DNA of 64,000 nt from Stomoxys calcitrans. Taxonomy: Eukaryota; Arthropoda; Insecta; Diptera; Muscidae. Location of the stretch: NCBI RefSeq assembly GCF_963082655.1, contig NC_081552.1, forward strand, positions 50,501,280-50,565,279, read 5' to 3'. Position 1 is the first letter of the stretch; each line of letters opens with the position of its first letter. The translations under genes were made by a program, and so were the position numbers. This document shows positions 49,917-62,107 of the stretch, one piece after another. The notes beneath the pieces are model-generated. The model saw only the letters and a list, made by a program, of their open reading frames with translations, was not told the origin of the DNA and did not search any database.

Positions 49917-50607
49917 CAAGTAAAAGCGTGTTAAGTTCGGCCGTGCCAAAGTTGGGCATACCCCACCATGGATATATTATTCATCCTATTTTATTAAAGC
50001 AATCAATAAATCAGCTTTTTATGCGATTAACACCTTAATTGCACTATCGGTCTATATGACAGCTATATCAATATAGTCTGATCTGGATCATAATTGGATC
50101 AGATGTTGCTTTATACAATTCACTATTTCAAATTTCAACGAAGTCGGGTAATAAATAAAGCTTTTATGGGCTTTAGACTCTTAACCGGCAAACTGATGTA
50201 CATGGCAACCATATCCAAATATAGTCCGATCTGAACCATATTTAAATTTGATGAAGGGAGGCCTAAAGCAACTCATTATTTAAAATTCCAACACCATCTG
50301 GTAATAAATAAAGCTTTTATGGGCTTTAGACGCTTTATAGACCGGTCTATATAGTAAGTATGGTCCGATTTGGCCCGTTCAAGAACTTAAACTGCGTGCA
50401 GCAAAAAGACGTATCTGTGCCAAATTTAAGCTCAATATCTCAATTTTTGAAGGCTGCAGAGTGATTACAACAGACGGACGGACAGAAACCCAGACATCGT
50501 TAAATCGTCTTTTTAATCGTTTAATCGAACTTTACGACGATCCGAAATATATATACCTTGTAGGATCGGAAATTGATATCGATGTGTTGCAAACGGAATG
50601 ACAAAAA
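49917..50607 (-). repeat. Interspersed repeat family 1, copy F (reverse)
   Basis: The left edge ACAAGTAAAAGCGTGTTAAG, then TTCGGCCGTGCCAAAGTTGG and CATACCCCACCATGG, is the inverse of the family's right end. The right part has CAACAGACGGACGGACAGAA and TTGCAAACGGAATGACAAAA, the inverse of its left end. Two to three diverged units lie between. Confidence 0.8.
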
Positions 50608-52398
50608 TTGATAAAACGTAAAAATGTCATTCGGCTAAATACCGATAATGTTGAGGTTTACAAGAATTGGGTAATCGACCAAAATGCTGTTACCAAAAGT
50701 TATCGAATATTAACGAAAATTATTTAGAAAAAGAAATAAAAGTAGTTTATATTAAACTGTATAAGAATACTTTTTATCTGAAGTTCTTTCGATAATGAGC
50801 GATAACAGTCCATAAATAATTTTTTTGATTCGTGTGGAGAGCATAACAGAAACATATTTTGTGAACTATTTAAATAAAAAAGGGAGTTATAGACTGTGAT
50901 CGAACGTTATCGGTTGTTATCGATCGTTATTTAAAAATTTAGATCAAGGCAAATCCACAACCACAAATGATTTTCGACAAAAAGCAATAAATCATATTTT
51001 AATCCATATGGAGTCAAAGAAAAAAAATTTGGTCTACTTATAAAGTCATAAGATGGTTATCGAAAGTTATCGACTGTTATCGACAATTACTTAAAGCCAC
51101 TATGTATTCAATAGCTTATATAGCTATCTATGTTGAGCGAACTACAAATAGGTACTCAGTGAAATTTCGCTCTGAATGACTTTCGATAACCATAGATACA
51201 TTCGATAAATCTTTTTGATCCGTATGGAGTAAATCTACTATAGTTTTGAATGAGTTATATTTTGATCCATATGGAGCTAAAAAATGTTGTTCTCTTTATA
51301 AAGCAATACGAGTTTTATCGTATAATATCGACATGCACGCTATATAGAGCGAGACAAATACTCAACATAGCGACTTAGTAAACTTTCGATAGCCATATGT
51401 AACATTCGATAATTCTTTTTTTATCCATATCAGTTTCATCCAAATCAATTTTTTCAATCCATTTGGGGTAAATATTTTCTGTTCGCATGTTATCAATAGT
51501 TGTTCGATAACATACGATAAAAGTCAATACATCTCCTTCTGATGTATAATTTTTATTATTGATTGGCACTTGCAAGAAAAAGAATTTCGTTCACTTTGAG
51601 CAATCAAAAAAGATTTTGAAAGCATGCTTAAATTCAAGTGTCGATTAAAAGTTAAACATTTTTATCAACTAAACACTTTAAAGACTTATAAATGAATATT
51701 TTTTCAAACTCTTATCTCAGTAAAAAAAACATTTTTGTTCGAAATCGATTAAAGATATTTCTAATTACGTCAAAAAACTTATTTTGCTTCAGGCAGTATA
51801 ATTATTTCGATAACATTTTGTAATCGAAATTAATACCGTACAGTTTGTAACTCTACATCTTTCATTAATTGTTCTTTCTCAATATTTTAGTAGTTTCGAT
51901 AAATTGGACTTAGGCAGATTTCTAACGATATTTTCTTAGTTTCTGTAGTAGTTTTTTCTTTCTTTTCTTGGTAGTTTTGAAAATTTCACATTTTTTTCCC
52001 TTTTTTCGCCTTGATACATACGAGTATATCTCTGCGTTTCCGTGTCCTGTTTTGACAGCAGTTTCCTCGACAGCTGCATTGTCAGCTAAGCAAATTTTAT
52101 GATTGAAAAAACAAGACTTCAATTATTGGGTTTTAAAATAAAAACAAATAATAACAAATATCTATGTTAATTTTAATAAAATAAAATACGTATTATGTAA
52201 AACCTTCAATGTTCTTGTATTTTTAGTTATTGTGTGTGTGAAATTTTTAAAATTAGTTTTTATGTTTTTTTTATATTTGTTTTTGAAAAAAAACAAAAAA
52301 AAAATCAATGCTTGTTAGCCAGTCTTTAGAAAAAAAAAATCCTGCAATCATTATTTTCCCAAAACTAATTTTGCGAATTGTTTTCCCTTCCACTTTAG
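50608..52398. repeat. Teneurin intron with dense GTTATCGA motifs
   Basis: From about 50640 to 51560 there are more than a dozen TATCGA or TCGATA words, for example GATCGAACGTTATCGGTTGT, TGGTTATCGAAAGTTATCGA and CTGTTATCGACAATTACTT. The phrase CCATATGGAGTCAAAG or CCGTATGGAGTAAATC recurs three or four times (51006, 51218, 51270), so this is a tandem-like, decayed repeat of roughly 180-240 bp. The last part is T-rich and ends at the acceptor CTTCCACTTTAG, 52398. Confidence 0.55.
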
Positions 52399-55300
52399 TC
52401 GTTCTGCTGTTATAAGAGGTCGAGTGGTGACCTCCCTCGGCATGGGACTAGTAGGTGTTCGAGTCTCTACCACCACCCTACTAGAAGGCTTCACCCTCAC
52501 CCGTGATGATGGCTGGTTTGATTTAATGGTGAATGGTGGTGGAGCTGTTACTTTACAGTTCGGCCGCTCTCCTTTCCGTCCCCAGTCCCGCATTGTCCAA
52601 GTACCATGGAATGAGGTCATTATTATCGACACCGTCATCATGTCCATGTCCGAAGAGAAGAGTGTTACAACGACTACGCACACCTGCTTTTCCCATGACT
52701 ATGACCTAATGAAACCCGTTGTGCTGGCCTCTTGGAAACATGGTTTCCAAGGTGCTTGTCCCGATCGATCTGCCATATTGGCCGAATCACAAGTTATACA
52801 AGAATCGCTACAAATACCCGGTACTGGGCTTAATCTAGTCTATCACTCATCAAGGGCTGCTGGCTATCTATCCACCATAAAACTTCAACTGACGCCCGAA
52901 ACCATACCTGCCACCTTGCATTTAATCCATCTGCGCATAACAATTGAGGGCATACTGTTCGATCGTGTTTTCGAAGCTGACCCAGGAATTAAATTCACCT
53001 ATGCCTGGAATCGTCTGAATATCTATCGTCAACGTGTGTATGGTGTCACCACCGCTATAGTTAAGGTGGGCTATCAATACACCGACTGCAAGGACATTAT
53101 TTGGGATATTCAAACTACCAAGCTATCTGGTCACGACATGTCCATCTCTGAGGTGGGCGGTTGGAATCTCGACATACATCATCGCTACAATTTCCATGAG
53201 GGTATTTTGCAGAAAGGCGATGGCTCCAATATCTATTTGAAAAATAAACCGCGTGTCATCCTAACCACCATGGGTGATGGACACCAACGGCCCTTGGAGT
53301 GCATGGATTGTGATGGCTTGTCTCTGCGACAACGACTATTGGCTCCAGTGGCCTTGTCCGCTTCTCCCGATGGCAGTTTGTATGTAGGTGACTTTAACTA
53401 CATACGTCGCATCATGACCGATGGCACAGTGCGCACAGTGGTCAAACTAAACGCCACACGAGTCAGTTATCGCTATCACATGGCCCTTAGTCCCTTGGAT
53501 GGCACCCTCTACATATCCGATCCAGAATCTCATCAAATCATAAGGGTACGAGACACAAATGACTATTCGCAACCGGAAAAGAATTGGGAACCCATTGTTG
53601 GCTCCGGAGAACGCTGCCTTCCTGGCGATGAAGCGCATTGCGGTGATGGAGCTCTGGCCAAGGACGCCAAGCTGGCCTATCCCAAAGGCATTGCAATTTC
53701 CAGCGACAATATCCTATACTTTGCCGATGGCACCAACATTCGCATGGTCGATAGAGATGGCATCGTCAGCACTTTGATTGGTAATCACATGCACAAGTCT
53801 CACTGGAAACCCATACCCTGTGAGGGTACTTTGAAGTTGGAGGAGATGCATCTGCGTTGGCCCACCGAATTGGCAGTGAGTCCTCTGGACAATACTCTGC
53901 ACATAATTGATGACCATATGATTCTGCGCATGACTCCAGATGGCCGCGTCCGTGTTATCTCAGGCCGTCCTTTGCACTGTGCCACCTCCTCGTTCCTGTA
54001 CGACTCTGACCTGGCCACCCATGCCACCTTGGTTATGCCACAGTCCATAGCCTTTGGTCCTCTGGGAGAACTGTATGTGGCCGAGAGTGATTCGCAGCGC
54101 ATAAATCGTGTCCGTGTCATTGGTACCAATGGCCGTATATCCGCCTTTGCTGGAGTTGAATCGAAGTGCAATTGTCTGGAACGTGGCTGCGACTGTTTTG
54201 AGGCAGACCATTTCCTGGCTACAAGTGCCAAGTTTAATACCATTGCCGCTTTGGCTGTAACCCCTGATGGACATGTCCACATAGCTGACCAAGCCAATTA
54301 TCGCATACGTGCCGTTATGTCCAGCATTCCTGAAGCCAGTTCTTCACGCGAATATGAGATTTATGCTCCGGATATGCAAGAGATCTACATCTTTAATCGT
54401 TTTGGCCAACATGTTTTGACCAAGAACATACTAACCGGTGAAACCACCTATGTTTTTACCTACAATGTCAACACCTCCAATGGCAAATTGAGCACCGTAA
54501 CCGATGCCGCTGGCAACAAGGTATTCCTGCTGCGTGACTACACCTCCCAGGTTAACTCGATTGAAAACACCAAGGGCCAGAAATGCCGTCTACGCATGAC
54601 CCGCATGAAAATGTTGCATGAGCTGAATACCCCCGACAACTACAATGTGACCTTTGAGTACCATGGACCCACAGGTTTGCTGAAAACCAAGCTGGACTCT
54701 ACGGGAAGATCATATGTCTACAACTATGATGAGTTTGGTCGCTTGACCTCGGCCGTTACACCTACGGGACGTGTCATTGATTTGGCCTTCGATTTAAGTG
54801 TAAAGGGAGCCCAAGTTAAGGTTTCTGAGAATGCTCAAAAGGAAATCTCTATGCTGATCCAAGGCTCAACAGTGGTAGTGCGTAATGGTGAGGCCGAATC
54901 CAAGACCATGGTAGAAATGGATGGTTCCACCACCAGCCTTACACCATGGGGACATTTGCTGCAGATGGAAGTGGTGCCCTATCCTATTTTGGCTGAAATC
55001 AGTCCCATTATTGGCGAAAGCTACCCTGTGCCCGCCAAGCAACGCACCGAAATTGCCGGCGATCTGGCCAACCGTTTCGAGTGGCGCTACTTTGTAAGAC
55101 GCCTGCAGCAGGGCAAACAGAACAAAGGTCCCCGCACTGTTACTCAAGTTGGCCGCAAACTACGAGTCAATGGCGACAATGTTCTCACTTTGGAATATGA
55201 TCGTGATACCCAATCCATTGTGGTATTGGTTGATGATAAGCAGGAGTTGTTGAATGTTACCTATGATCGCACCTCGCGTCCCGTTAGTTTCCGTCCTCAG

Positions 55301-58012
55301 TCGGGAGACTATGCTGATGTCGATTTGGAATACGATCGCTTCGGTCGCCTGGTCACCTGGAAGTGGGGTAATTTGCAAGAGGCCTATACCTTCGATCGCA
55401 ATGGCCGCTTGAATGAAATCAAATATGGCGATGGTTCTTCGATGTTTTATAACTTCAAGGATATGTATGGTTCGCTGCCTTTGAAAGTAACCACTCCCAG
55501 GAAATCGGATTATCTGCTGCAATACGATGATGCTGGAGCTTTACAGAGTCTGACCACACCACGAGGACACATACACTCCTTCTCGCTGCAAACATCCTTG
55601 GGCTTCTTCAAGTACCAATATTTCTCGCCCATAAATCGTCATCCCTTCGAAATTCTGTACAATGATGAAGGCCAGATATTGGCCAAGATACATCCCCATC
55701 AGTCAGGCAAGGTTGCGTTTGTGCATGACAATTCTGGTCGTTTGGAAACCATTTTGGCTGGCCTTTCCAGTACTCACTACAATTACCAAGAAGCTACAAG
55801 TTTGGTGAAGTCTGTGGAGGTGCAGGAGCCAGGTTTCGAATTACGCCGTGAGTTTAAATACCATGCGGGTATCTTGAAGGATGAGAAACTACGTTTTGGT
55901 TCCAAAAACTCTTTGGCCTCGGCTCACTACAAATACGCCTACGATGGCAATGCCCGCTTGACTGGCGTAGAAATGTCCATCGATGATAAGGAGATGCCCA
56001 CCACACGATATAAGTTCAGCCAAAATCTTGGTCAGTTGGAGGTGGTGCAGGATCTGAAAATAACCCGCAATGCCTTTAACCGCACCGTGATCCAAGATTC
56101 TTCGAAACAGTTCTTTACCATCATTGACTACGATCAGCATGGCCGCATCAAGAGTGTGCTGATGAACATCAAGAGCTTTGATGTCTTCCGATTGGAATTG
56201 GATTATGATTTGCGTAATCGCATCAAATCCCAAAAGACTACCTTTGGCCGTTCCACAGCCTTCGACAAGGTCAACTATAATGCTGACGGCCATGTCATAG
56301 AGGTATTGGGTACCAACAACTGGAAATATTTGTACGATGAGAATGGCAACACTGTGGGTGTCATAGACCAGGGAGAAAAGATAAATTTGGGCTATGACAT
56401 TGGCGATAGAGTAATACAGGTGGGTGAGATCGAATTCAACAACTATGATGCCCGCGGATTTGTGGTGCGCCATGGTGAACAGAAATACCGTTACAATAAT
56501 CGTGGCCAATTGATACATGCCTTTGAGAGGGAACGCTTCCAGACCTGGTACTATTATGATGATCGCAGTCGGCTGGTGGCCTGGCATGACAGCAAGGGTA
56601 ATGTAACCCAATACTACTATGCAAATCCCAAGTCGCCTATGCTCTTGACCCATATGCACTTCCCCAAGGTACAGAAGACCATACGTTTCTTCTATGATGA
56701 TCGTGACATGCTGATGGCGGTGGAAACCGGAGAACAGCGCTTCTATGTGGCCACTGATCAGAATGGCTCTCCCTTGGCCTACTTCGATATGAATGGTGCC
56801 ATAGTGAAGGAAATGAAGAGAACACCATTTGGCCGCATTATCAAAGACACCAATCCTGACTTCTTTATACCCATCGATTTTCATGGAGGTCTTTTGGATC
56901 CTCATACAAAGTTGATCTATACCGAAAGTCGTCTGTATGATCCCACCTTGGGACAATGGATGACACCCTTGTGGGAAACCTTGGCCACCGAAATGTCTCA
57001 TCCCACAGATGTGTTTATCTATCGCTATCACAATAATGATCCTGTTAATCCCAGCAAGCAGCAAAACTACATGATAGAATTGGAATCTTGGCTTCAATTG
57101 TTTGGCTATGATCTAAGCAACATGCAAAGCTCCAAATATACCAAGGCCACACAATACAATCCACAGGCTTCAATAAAGTCCCACAGCTTGGCTCCCGACT
57201 TTGGTGTTATCTCAGGTTTGGAGTGCATTGTGGAGAAGACCAATGAGAAATTCAGCGATTTTGATTTTGTACCCAAGCCTTTGCTGAAGATGGAACCTAA
57301 AATGCGCAACCTCTTGCCGCGAGTCAGTTATCGTCGGGCTGTATTTGGCGAAGGAGTGCTGCTTTCACGCATTGGTGGCCGAGCTTTGGTCAGTGTGGTG
57401 GATGGCTCGAATAGTGTGGTGCAGGATGTGGTCTCTTCGGTATTCAACAACTCCCACTTCTTGGACTTGCACTTTAGCATACACGATCAAGATGTCTTCT
57501 ACTTTGTCAAGGACAATGTGTTGAAATTGCGAGATGACAATGAGGAATTGCGAAGACTGGGAGGCATGTTCAACATATCAACACATGAAATTACCGATCA
57601 TGGTGGTTCGGCAGCCAAAGAGTTGCGCTTGCATGGGCCCGACGCAGTGGTTATCATTAAATATGGAGTAGATCCTGAGCAAGAGAGACATCGTATTCTA
57701 AAGCATGCCCATAAGCGAGCGGTGGAAAGGGCATGGGAATTGGAAAAACAATTGGTGGCAGCCGGTTTCCAGGGACGTGGAGACTGGACCGAAGAGGAAA
57801 AAGAAGAACTGGTGTCACATGGTGATGTGGATGGTTGGATTGGAGTCGACATTCATAGTATCTACAAATACCCACAATTAGCAGATGACCCCGGTAATGT
57901 GGCCTTCCAACGTGATGCCAAACGCAAGAGAAGAAAGATTGGCAGCAATCATAGTAGGTTGTCGTCGGGCAAGGGTCGACGCCAGCAAAAGCTCAAAGAT
58001 ATGTCGGCGTGA
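52399..58012 (+). CDS. Ten-m: Teneurin last exon: TTR-like, FN-plug, NHL, YD shell, Tox-GHH
   Basis: The acceptor is CACTTTAG|T at 52398/52399. One base completes the split Ser codon, then RSAVIRGRVVTSLGMGLVGV opens the TTR-like domain. With residues counted from 52424, the plug region is about 100-270. The NHL propeller is about 300-630 (DGSLYVGDFNYIRRI, DNILYFADGTNIRMV, GELYVAESDSQRINRV). The YD-repeat shell is about 640-1480 (YVYNYDEFGRLTSAVTPTGR, YDRFGRLVTWKWG). The RHS-core-like sequence DPHTKLIYTESRLYDPTLGQ is near 1490-1510, and the C-terminal toxin-like/TCAP region with PDAVVIIKYGVDPEQERHRI is about 1720-1825. An RGD lies at residues 1785-1787 (57776-57784). The chain ends RQQKLKDMSA at TGA 58010-58012. 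The protein acts at the cell surface in adhesion and synaptic partner matching. No frame break is seen over 5.6 kb. Confidence 0.97.
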
Positions 58013-58192
58013 AAAGAACCTTTCGAAGAATTTAATGACGAAGAAGAAGAACGACAACTGCAACAACTACAATACAACACAAATGATGTAGAAGAAGATA
58101 ACGAAGACGAGCAGGAGATCGAAAACGATTTTCACGATAACGATAAAAAAGACTTGGTAAGCAACTCAACCGAAGATGACTTGTATTATTAA
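58013..58192 (+). CDS. Possible stop-codon readthrough extension of the teneurin
   Basis: After the TGA at 58010-58012 the same frame stays open for 59 codons (58013-58189) and ends at TAA 58190-58192. It starts KEPFEEFNDEEEERQLQQLQ and ends STEDDLYY. 24 of the 59 residues are Asp or Glu and only four are Lys or Arg, giving a net charge near -20, right after a strongly basic tail (RDAKRKRRK). UGA followed by A is not the classic leaky UGA-CUA context. Open frame, non-random composition and lack of a break support translation. It may instead be chance, or the TGA may be an assembly error or a polymorphism. UGA readthrough is known for many fly genes. For this gene it is my inference. Confidence 0.45.
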   Translation, partial: KEPFEEFNDEEEERQLQQLQYNTNDVEEDNEDEQEIENDFHDNDKKDLVSNSTEDDLYY

Positions 58193-59275
58193 ATAAAACT
58201 AAAATAGAAAAACAATGAAATTATAAATCCAAAAAACCCCCACATTTGTAAGACACACCACGATTTAAGAACTACTTAAGAAGAATACAATTGAAAATTG
58301 AGTAAAAGAATGAAAACGAAATAGAGAAATCAATTTGAATCTCTTCAAAAAGCATGGAAAATGTAAACATTTTCTTTAAACATATGCATATACATATAAA
58401 TATAGAAAATAAACTAACGACATCAAAAACTTGTATAGGAAATGAAATGCAAAAGAAAACAGGAAATTGTAAACTAAGCAAACTCGCTCGAATATTCCAA
58501 AAACAAGTATGCATTGTATAGGCAAGGTAACCCTGGCTGCTACACTGTCAAGAAATGCCTAAACCTACATTAGAATGGAAAACCAAATACATAAAAAAAT
58601 TTAAAAAATAATTTTTAAGGATGGTTTATACTAGTAAAAGAAATCTCCTTTTTATGTATTTGGTCTTTCTCAAGAAAAAAAAAATAATACAAAATTTGCA
58701 AATCAATATCTAAAAATTTAGATATAGCCAGACATTTATATATATAAATACATACATAGAAATCACAACAACAAAAACGTATTATAGTTTTGTATAATAC
58801 TTTCAAAAACAACAAATACAAGCGAAAAAGCAAGATACACTTTAGATAAAACAAAAACTCAGTAAAATAGAATCTCAAGTCTTGAGTAAAGTAATGCAAA
58901 CAAACAAAAATAAATGTTTTTATGTATGAAAAAAAAAACCAAAACAAAAATAAAAATAAAACAGCAAACAAGAGAATCAATGTGAGAGATTACAAAAAAA
59001 TAATACATTAGCTAAAGATCAGAAGAAAAAATCAAGAATCAGAATCTCCTTAAATAATTGTAATGTTAAAACATAATAAAATAAAATACAAAAAATACAC
59101 ACTACATGCCTCCTCACCACAATACATATAAACAGAAACCCATAGAAAAACCCCTTCAATAACAATTAAATGAAACCAGGCCCATAGTTACAAAAATACA
59201 AAATATCAAAAATATTACAAAACTCCTCCCAACCACCAACATTTACCAATAAAGCTAATTTTGTTCTGATTTTAT
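58193..59275 (+). other. Probable teneurin 3' UTR
   Basis: A-rich, non-coding sequence follows the second stop. An AATAAA overlaps the TAA (58192-58197) and is unlikely to be used. A better candidate is AATAAA at 59248-59253, followed within 20 bases by a T/G-rich stretch (TTTTGTTCTGATTTT). The minus-strand frames here come from A runs. The real 3' end may be further downstream, since fly Ten-m transcripts can have long UTRs. Confidence 0.45.
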
Positions 59276-60460
59276 AATTTTTAAATCATGAAAATGGAGA
59301 AAGTATTAATTTTTTGTTTTTAATTTTATTATGTTTTCTCTCTTAAACTTTGATTATTATTACATTTACTTTATTATGCCATACAAAATGTTTTATTTTT
59401 TATTTTTTTCTATAAAACAAAAAGCTTTAAATACATGATATAAACTTATAACAAAAAGGATCTAAAACAACAATGTAATTTTTATTTTATATGATTTTTT
59501 AAAATTAAACCTTAATTTATCCCATATACATACATATGGCAATTGGACAATTTTACAGACTATTTACATATGAGCCTACTGCCAACATGATGGACTATCC
59601 AGTCCAGATTTCTAGTGCAAAGTCTACTATATAGTTATCGATAACAGCCAATAAAGCAAAGGCCGTGTTCTTTTATTTCTATACAGTGCATACAGATGTA
59701 CTGAATAGAATTTAGGTGCTTTGTTCTACTGAATAATTTTTGATATCATGCGATAACAGAAAATATTCCAATATTGATAAAAGCGATAATACGATAACAT
59801 TAAAAAACAGACGATTACAGGTATTATGGCATTGTCAAGTTCAACAACAAAATAAAATATATCCTACATCAACATATAAGCTGTTATTTGTGACCATTTG
59901 CAACTTTCATTAACTTTTCCTTGTTATCGAAGATTAATATCCAGAACACATAACATTATTCCAAATATCTATAACTTTCTATCCGGCATAAATCAGATAG
60001 TTCAAAATTGCACTTGTGTAGCTAACGATATCAGGCGATAACGCTAAGTTTGCATGGTAAAGTGCTATAAACAAAACAGGTCTAGTGCAAAGTTTCACTG
60101 GGAAGCTATAAATAATTTTCGTTAAAGCAGATATATTTCTGCTTAAAACAAGCCTTTTATACTCGTTGCCTCTATAATTATCGAAAAAAGTAAAAAAAGG
60201 GTTTAGGTTATTTTTTTTTTTTTTTTTGTATGTCGTGTTCAATTTTAATTTTATTCGATGCAAGTCGGATGTGCTAAAAAACTCCATTTGTCGAGGAGAG
60301 TCATGTATTTCGTGCGATAACAGATAACACTATCCGGTTAATTGGGACTGCACTGCATACTATTAAAACAAAATGTTTCATTTATTTTTCTACATTTTTC
60401 GTAAAATAAAGTCAAAGTTGAAAAAATTCTTTGATTTTGTAACATTTTCGCGTATATTTT
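59276..60460. repeat. Downstream DNA with dispersed CGATAAC/TGCAC repeats
   Basis: Repeated phrases: TAGTTATCGATAACAGCCAA (59632), ATCATGCGATAACAG (59746), CAGGCGATAACGC (60030) and CGTGCGATAACAGATAACAC (60312), interleaved with CTAGTGCAAAGT (59612 and 60082). The same composite is found in the teneurin introns at 46.7 and 47.6 kb. No gene. Confidence 0.55.
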
Positions 60461-62107
60461 TATACCCTCCACCATAAGATGGGGGGTATACTAATTTCGT
60501 CATTCTGTTTGTAACTACTCGAAATATTCGTCTGAGACCCCATAAAGTATATATATTCTTGATCGTCGTGAAATTTTATGTCGATCTAGCCATGTCCGTC
60601 CGTCTGTCCGTCCGTCCGTCCGTCTGTCTGTCGAAAGCACGCTAACTTCCGAAGGAGTAAAGCTAGCCGCTTGAAATTTTGCACAAATACTTCTTATTAG
60701 TGTAGGTCGGTTGGTATTGTAAATGGGCCATATCGGTCCATGTTTTGATATAGCTGCCATATAAACCGATCTTGGGTCTTGACTTCTTGAACCTCTAGAG
60801 TGCGCAATTCTTATCCGATTTGCACGAAATTTTGCACGACGTGTTTTGTTATGACATCCAACAACTGTGCCAAGTATGGTTGAAATCGGTTCATAATCTC
60901 ATATAGCTGCCATATAAACCGATCTTGGGTCTTGACTTCTTGAGCCTCTAGAGTGCGCAATTCTTATCCGATTTGAATGAATTTTGGCACGACGTGTTTT
61001 GTTATGATGTCCAACAACTGTGCCAAGTATGGTTCAAATTGGTTCATAATCTGATATAGCTGCCATATAAACCGATCTTGGGTCTTGACTTCTTGAGCCT
61101 CTAGAGTGCCCAATTCTTATCCGATTTGAATGAATTTTGGCACGACGTGTTTTGTTATGATATCCAACAACTGTGCTAAATATGGTTCAAATCGGTCCAT
61201 AATCTGATATAGCTGGCATATAAACCGATCTTGGGTCTTGAATTCTTGAGCCTCTAGAGTGCGCAATTCTTATACGATTGGAATGAAATCTTGCACGACG
61301 TGTTTTGTTATGATATTCAACAACTGTGCCAAGTATGGTCCTAATCGGTCCATAACCTGATATAGCTGCCATATAAACCGATCTTGGGTCTTGACTTCTT
61401 AAGCCTCTAAAGTGCGCAATTCTTATCAGATTGGAATGAAATTTTGCACGACATGTTTTTTTTATGATATCCAACAAGTGTGAAAAAATGGTTCAAATCG
61501 GCTCATAAACTGATATAGCTGTCATATAAACAGATTTGGGGACTTGACTTCTTGAGCTTCTAGAGGACGCAATTCCTACCTGATTTGGCTGAAATTTTGC
61601 ATGACTTTTTTATTTTTTATTTTTTCTTTCAACCACTGTGTCAAATAAGGTTTAAATCGGTTCATAACCTGATATAGCTGCCATGTAAACCGATCTGGGA
61701 TCTTGACTTCTTGAGCCTCTTGAAGTCGCAATTATTATCCGATTTGCCTGAAATTTTGTACGATGGATCCTCTCTTGACCATCAACATACGTGTTGATTA
61801 TGGTCTAAATCTGTTTATAGCCCCATACAGCTCCCATATAAATCGATCTCTCTATTTTACTTCTTGAGCCCCCAAAGGGCGCAATTCTTACTCGAATTGG
61901 CTGACATTTTACACAGGCCTCCAACATATAATTTAATTGTGGTCCAAACCGGACCATATCTTGATATCGCTCTAATAGCAGAGCAAATCTTTTCTTATAT
62001 CACTTTTTGCCTAAGAAGAGATGTCGGGAAAAGAACTCGACAACTGCGCTCCATGGTGGAGGGTATATAAGATTCGGCCCGGCCGAACTTAGCACGCTTT
62101 TACTTGT
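60461..62107 (+). repeat. Interspersed repeat family 1, copy G, with exact 153-bp units
   Basis: The left edge is TATACCCTCCACCATAAGAT, then GTCCGTCCGTCTGTCCGTCC. The word TAGCTGCCAT (or TAGCTGGCAT, TAGCTGTCAT) occurs at 60751, 60904, 61057, 61210, 61363, 61516 and 61675, so spacings are 153, 153, 153, 153, 153 and 159 bp. Units contain CCGATCTTGGGTCTTGACTT, CTTGAGCCTCTAGAGTGCGC, TTTTGCACGACGTGTTTTGT and ATGATATCCAACAACTGTGC. The right edge is CCATGGTGGAGGGTATATAA, then GATTCGGCCCGGCCGAACTT and AGCACGCTTTTACTTGTT. It is the best-preserved copy in the window. No ORF of its own. Confidence 0.9.

Noticed and set aside
55889..57097. Minus-strand open frame of 402 codons opposite the last teneurin exon
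   Set aside because: It is the antisense shadow of strongly constrained YD-repeat coding sequence and has no features of its own.
58010..58012. TGA as a selenocysteine codon
   Set aside because: No Cys occurs at this place in the Ten-m sequence I remember, and I see no SECIS-like structure. Readthrough or true termination are simpler.
60751..61684. Regular repeats considered as a CRISPR array
   Set aside because: Units are 153 bp with similarity throughout and no unique spacers, and the DNA is eukaryotic.
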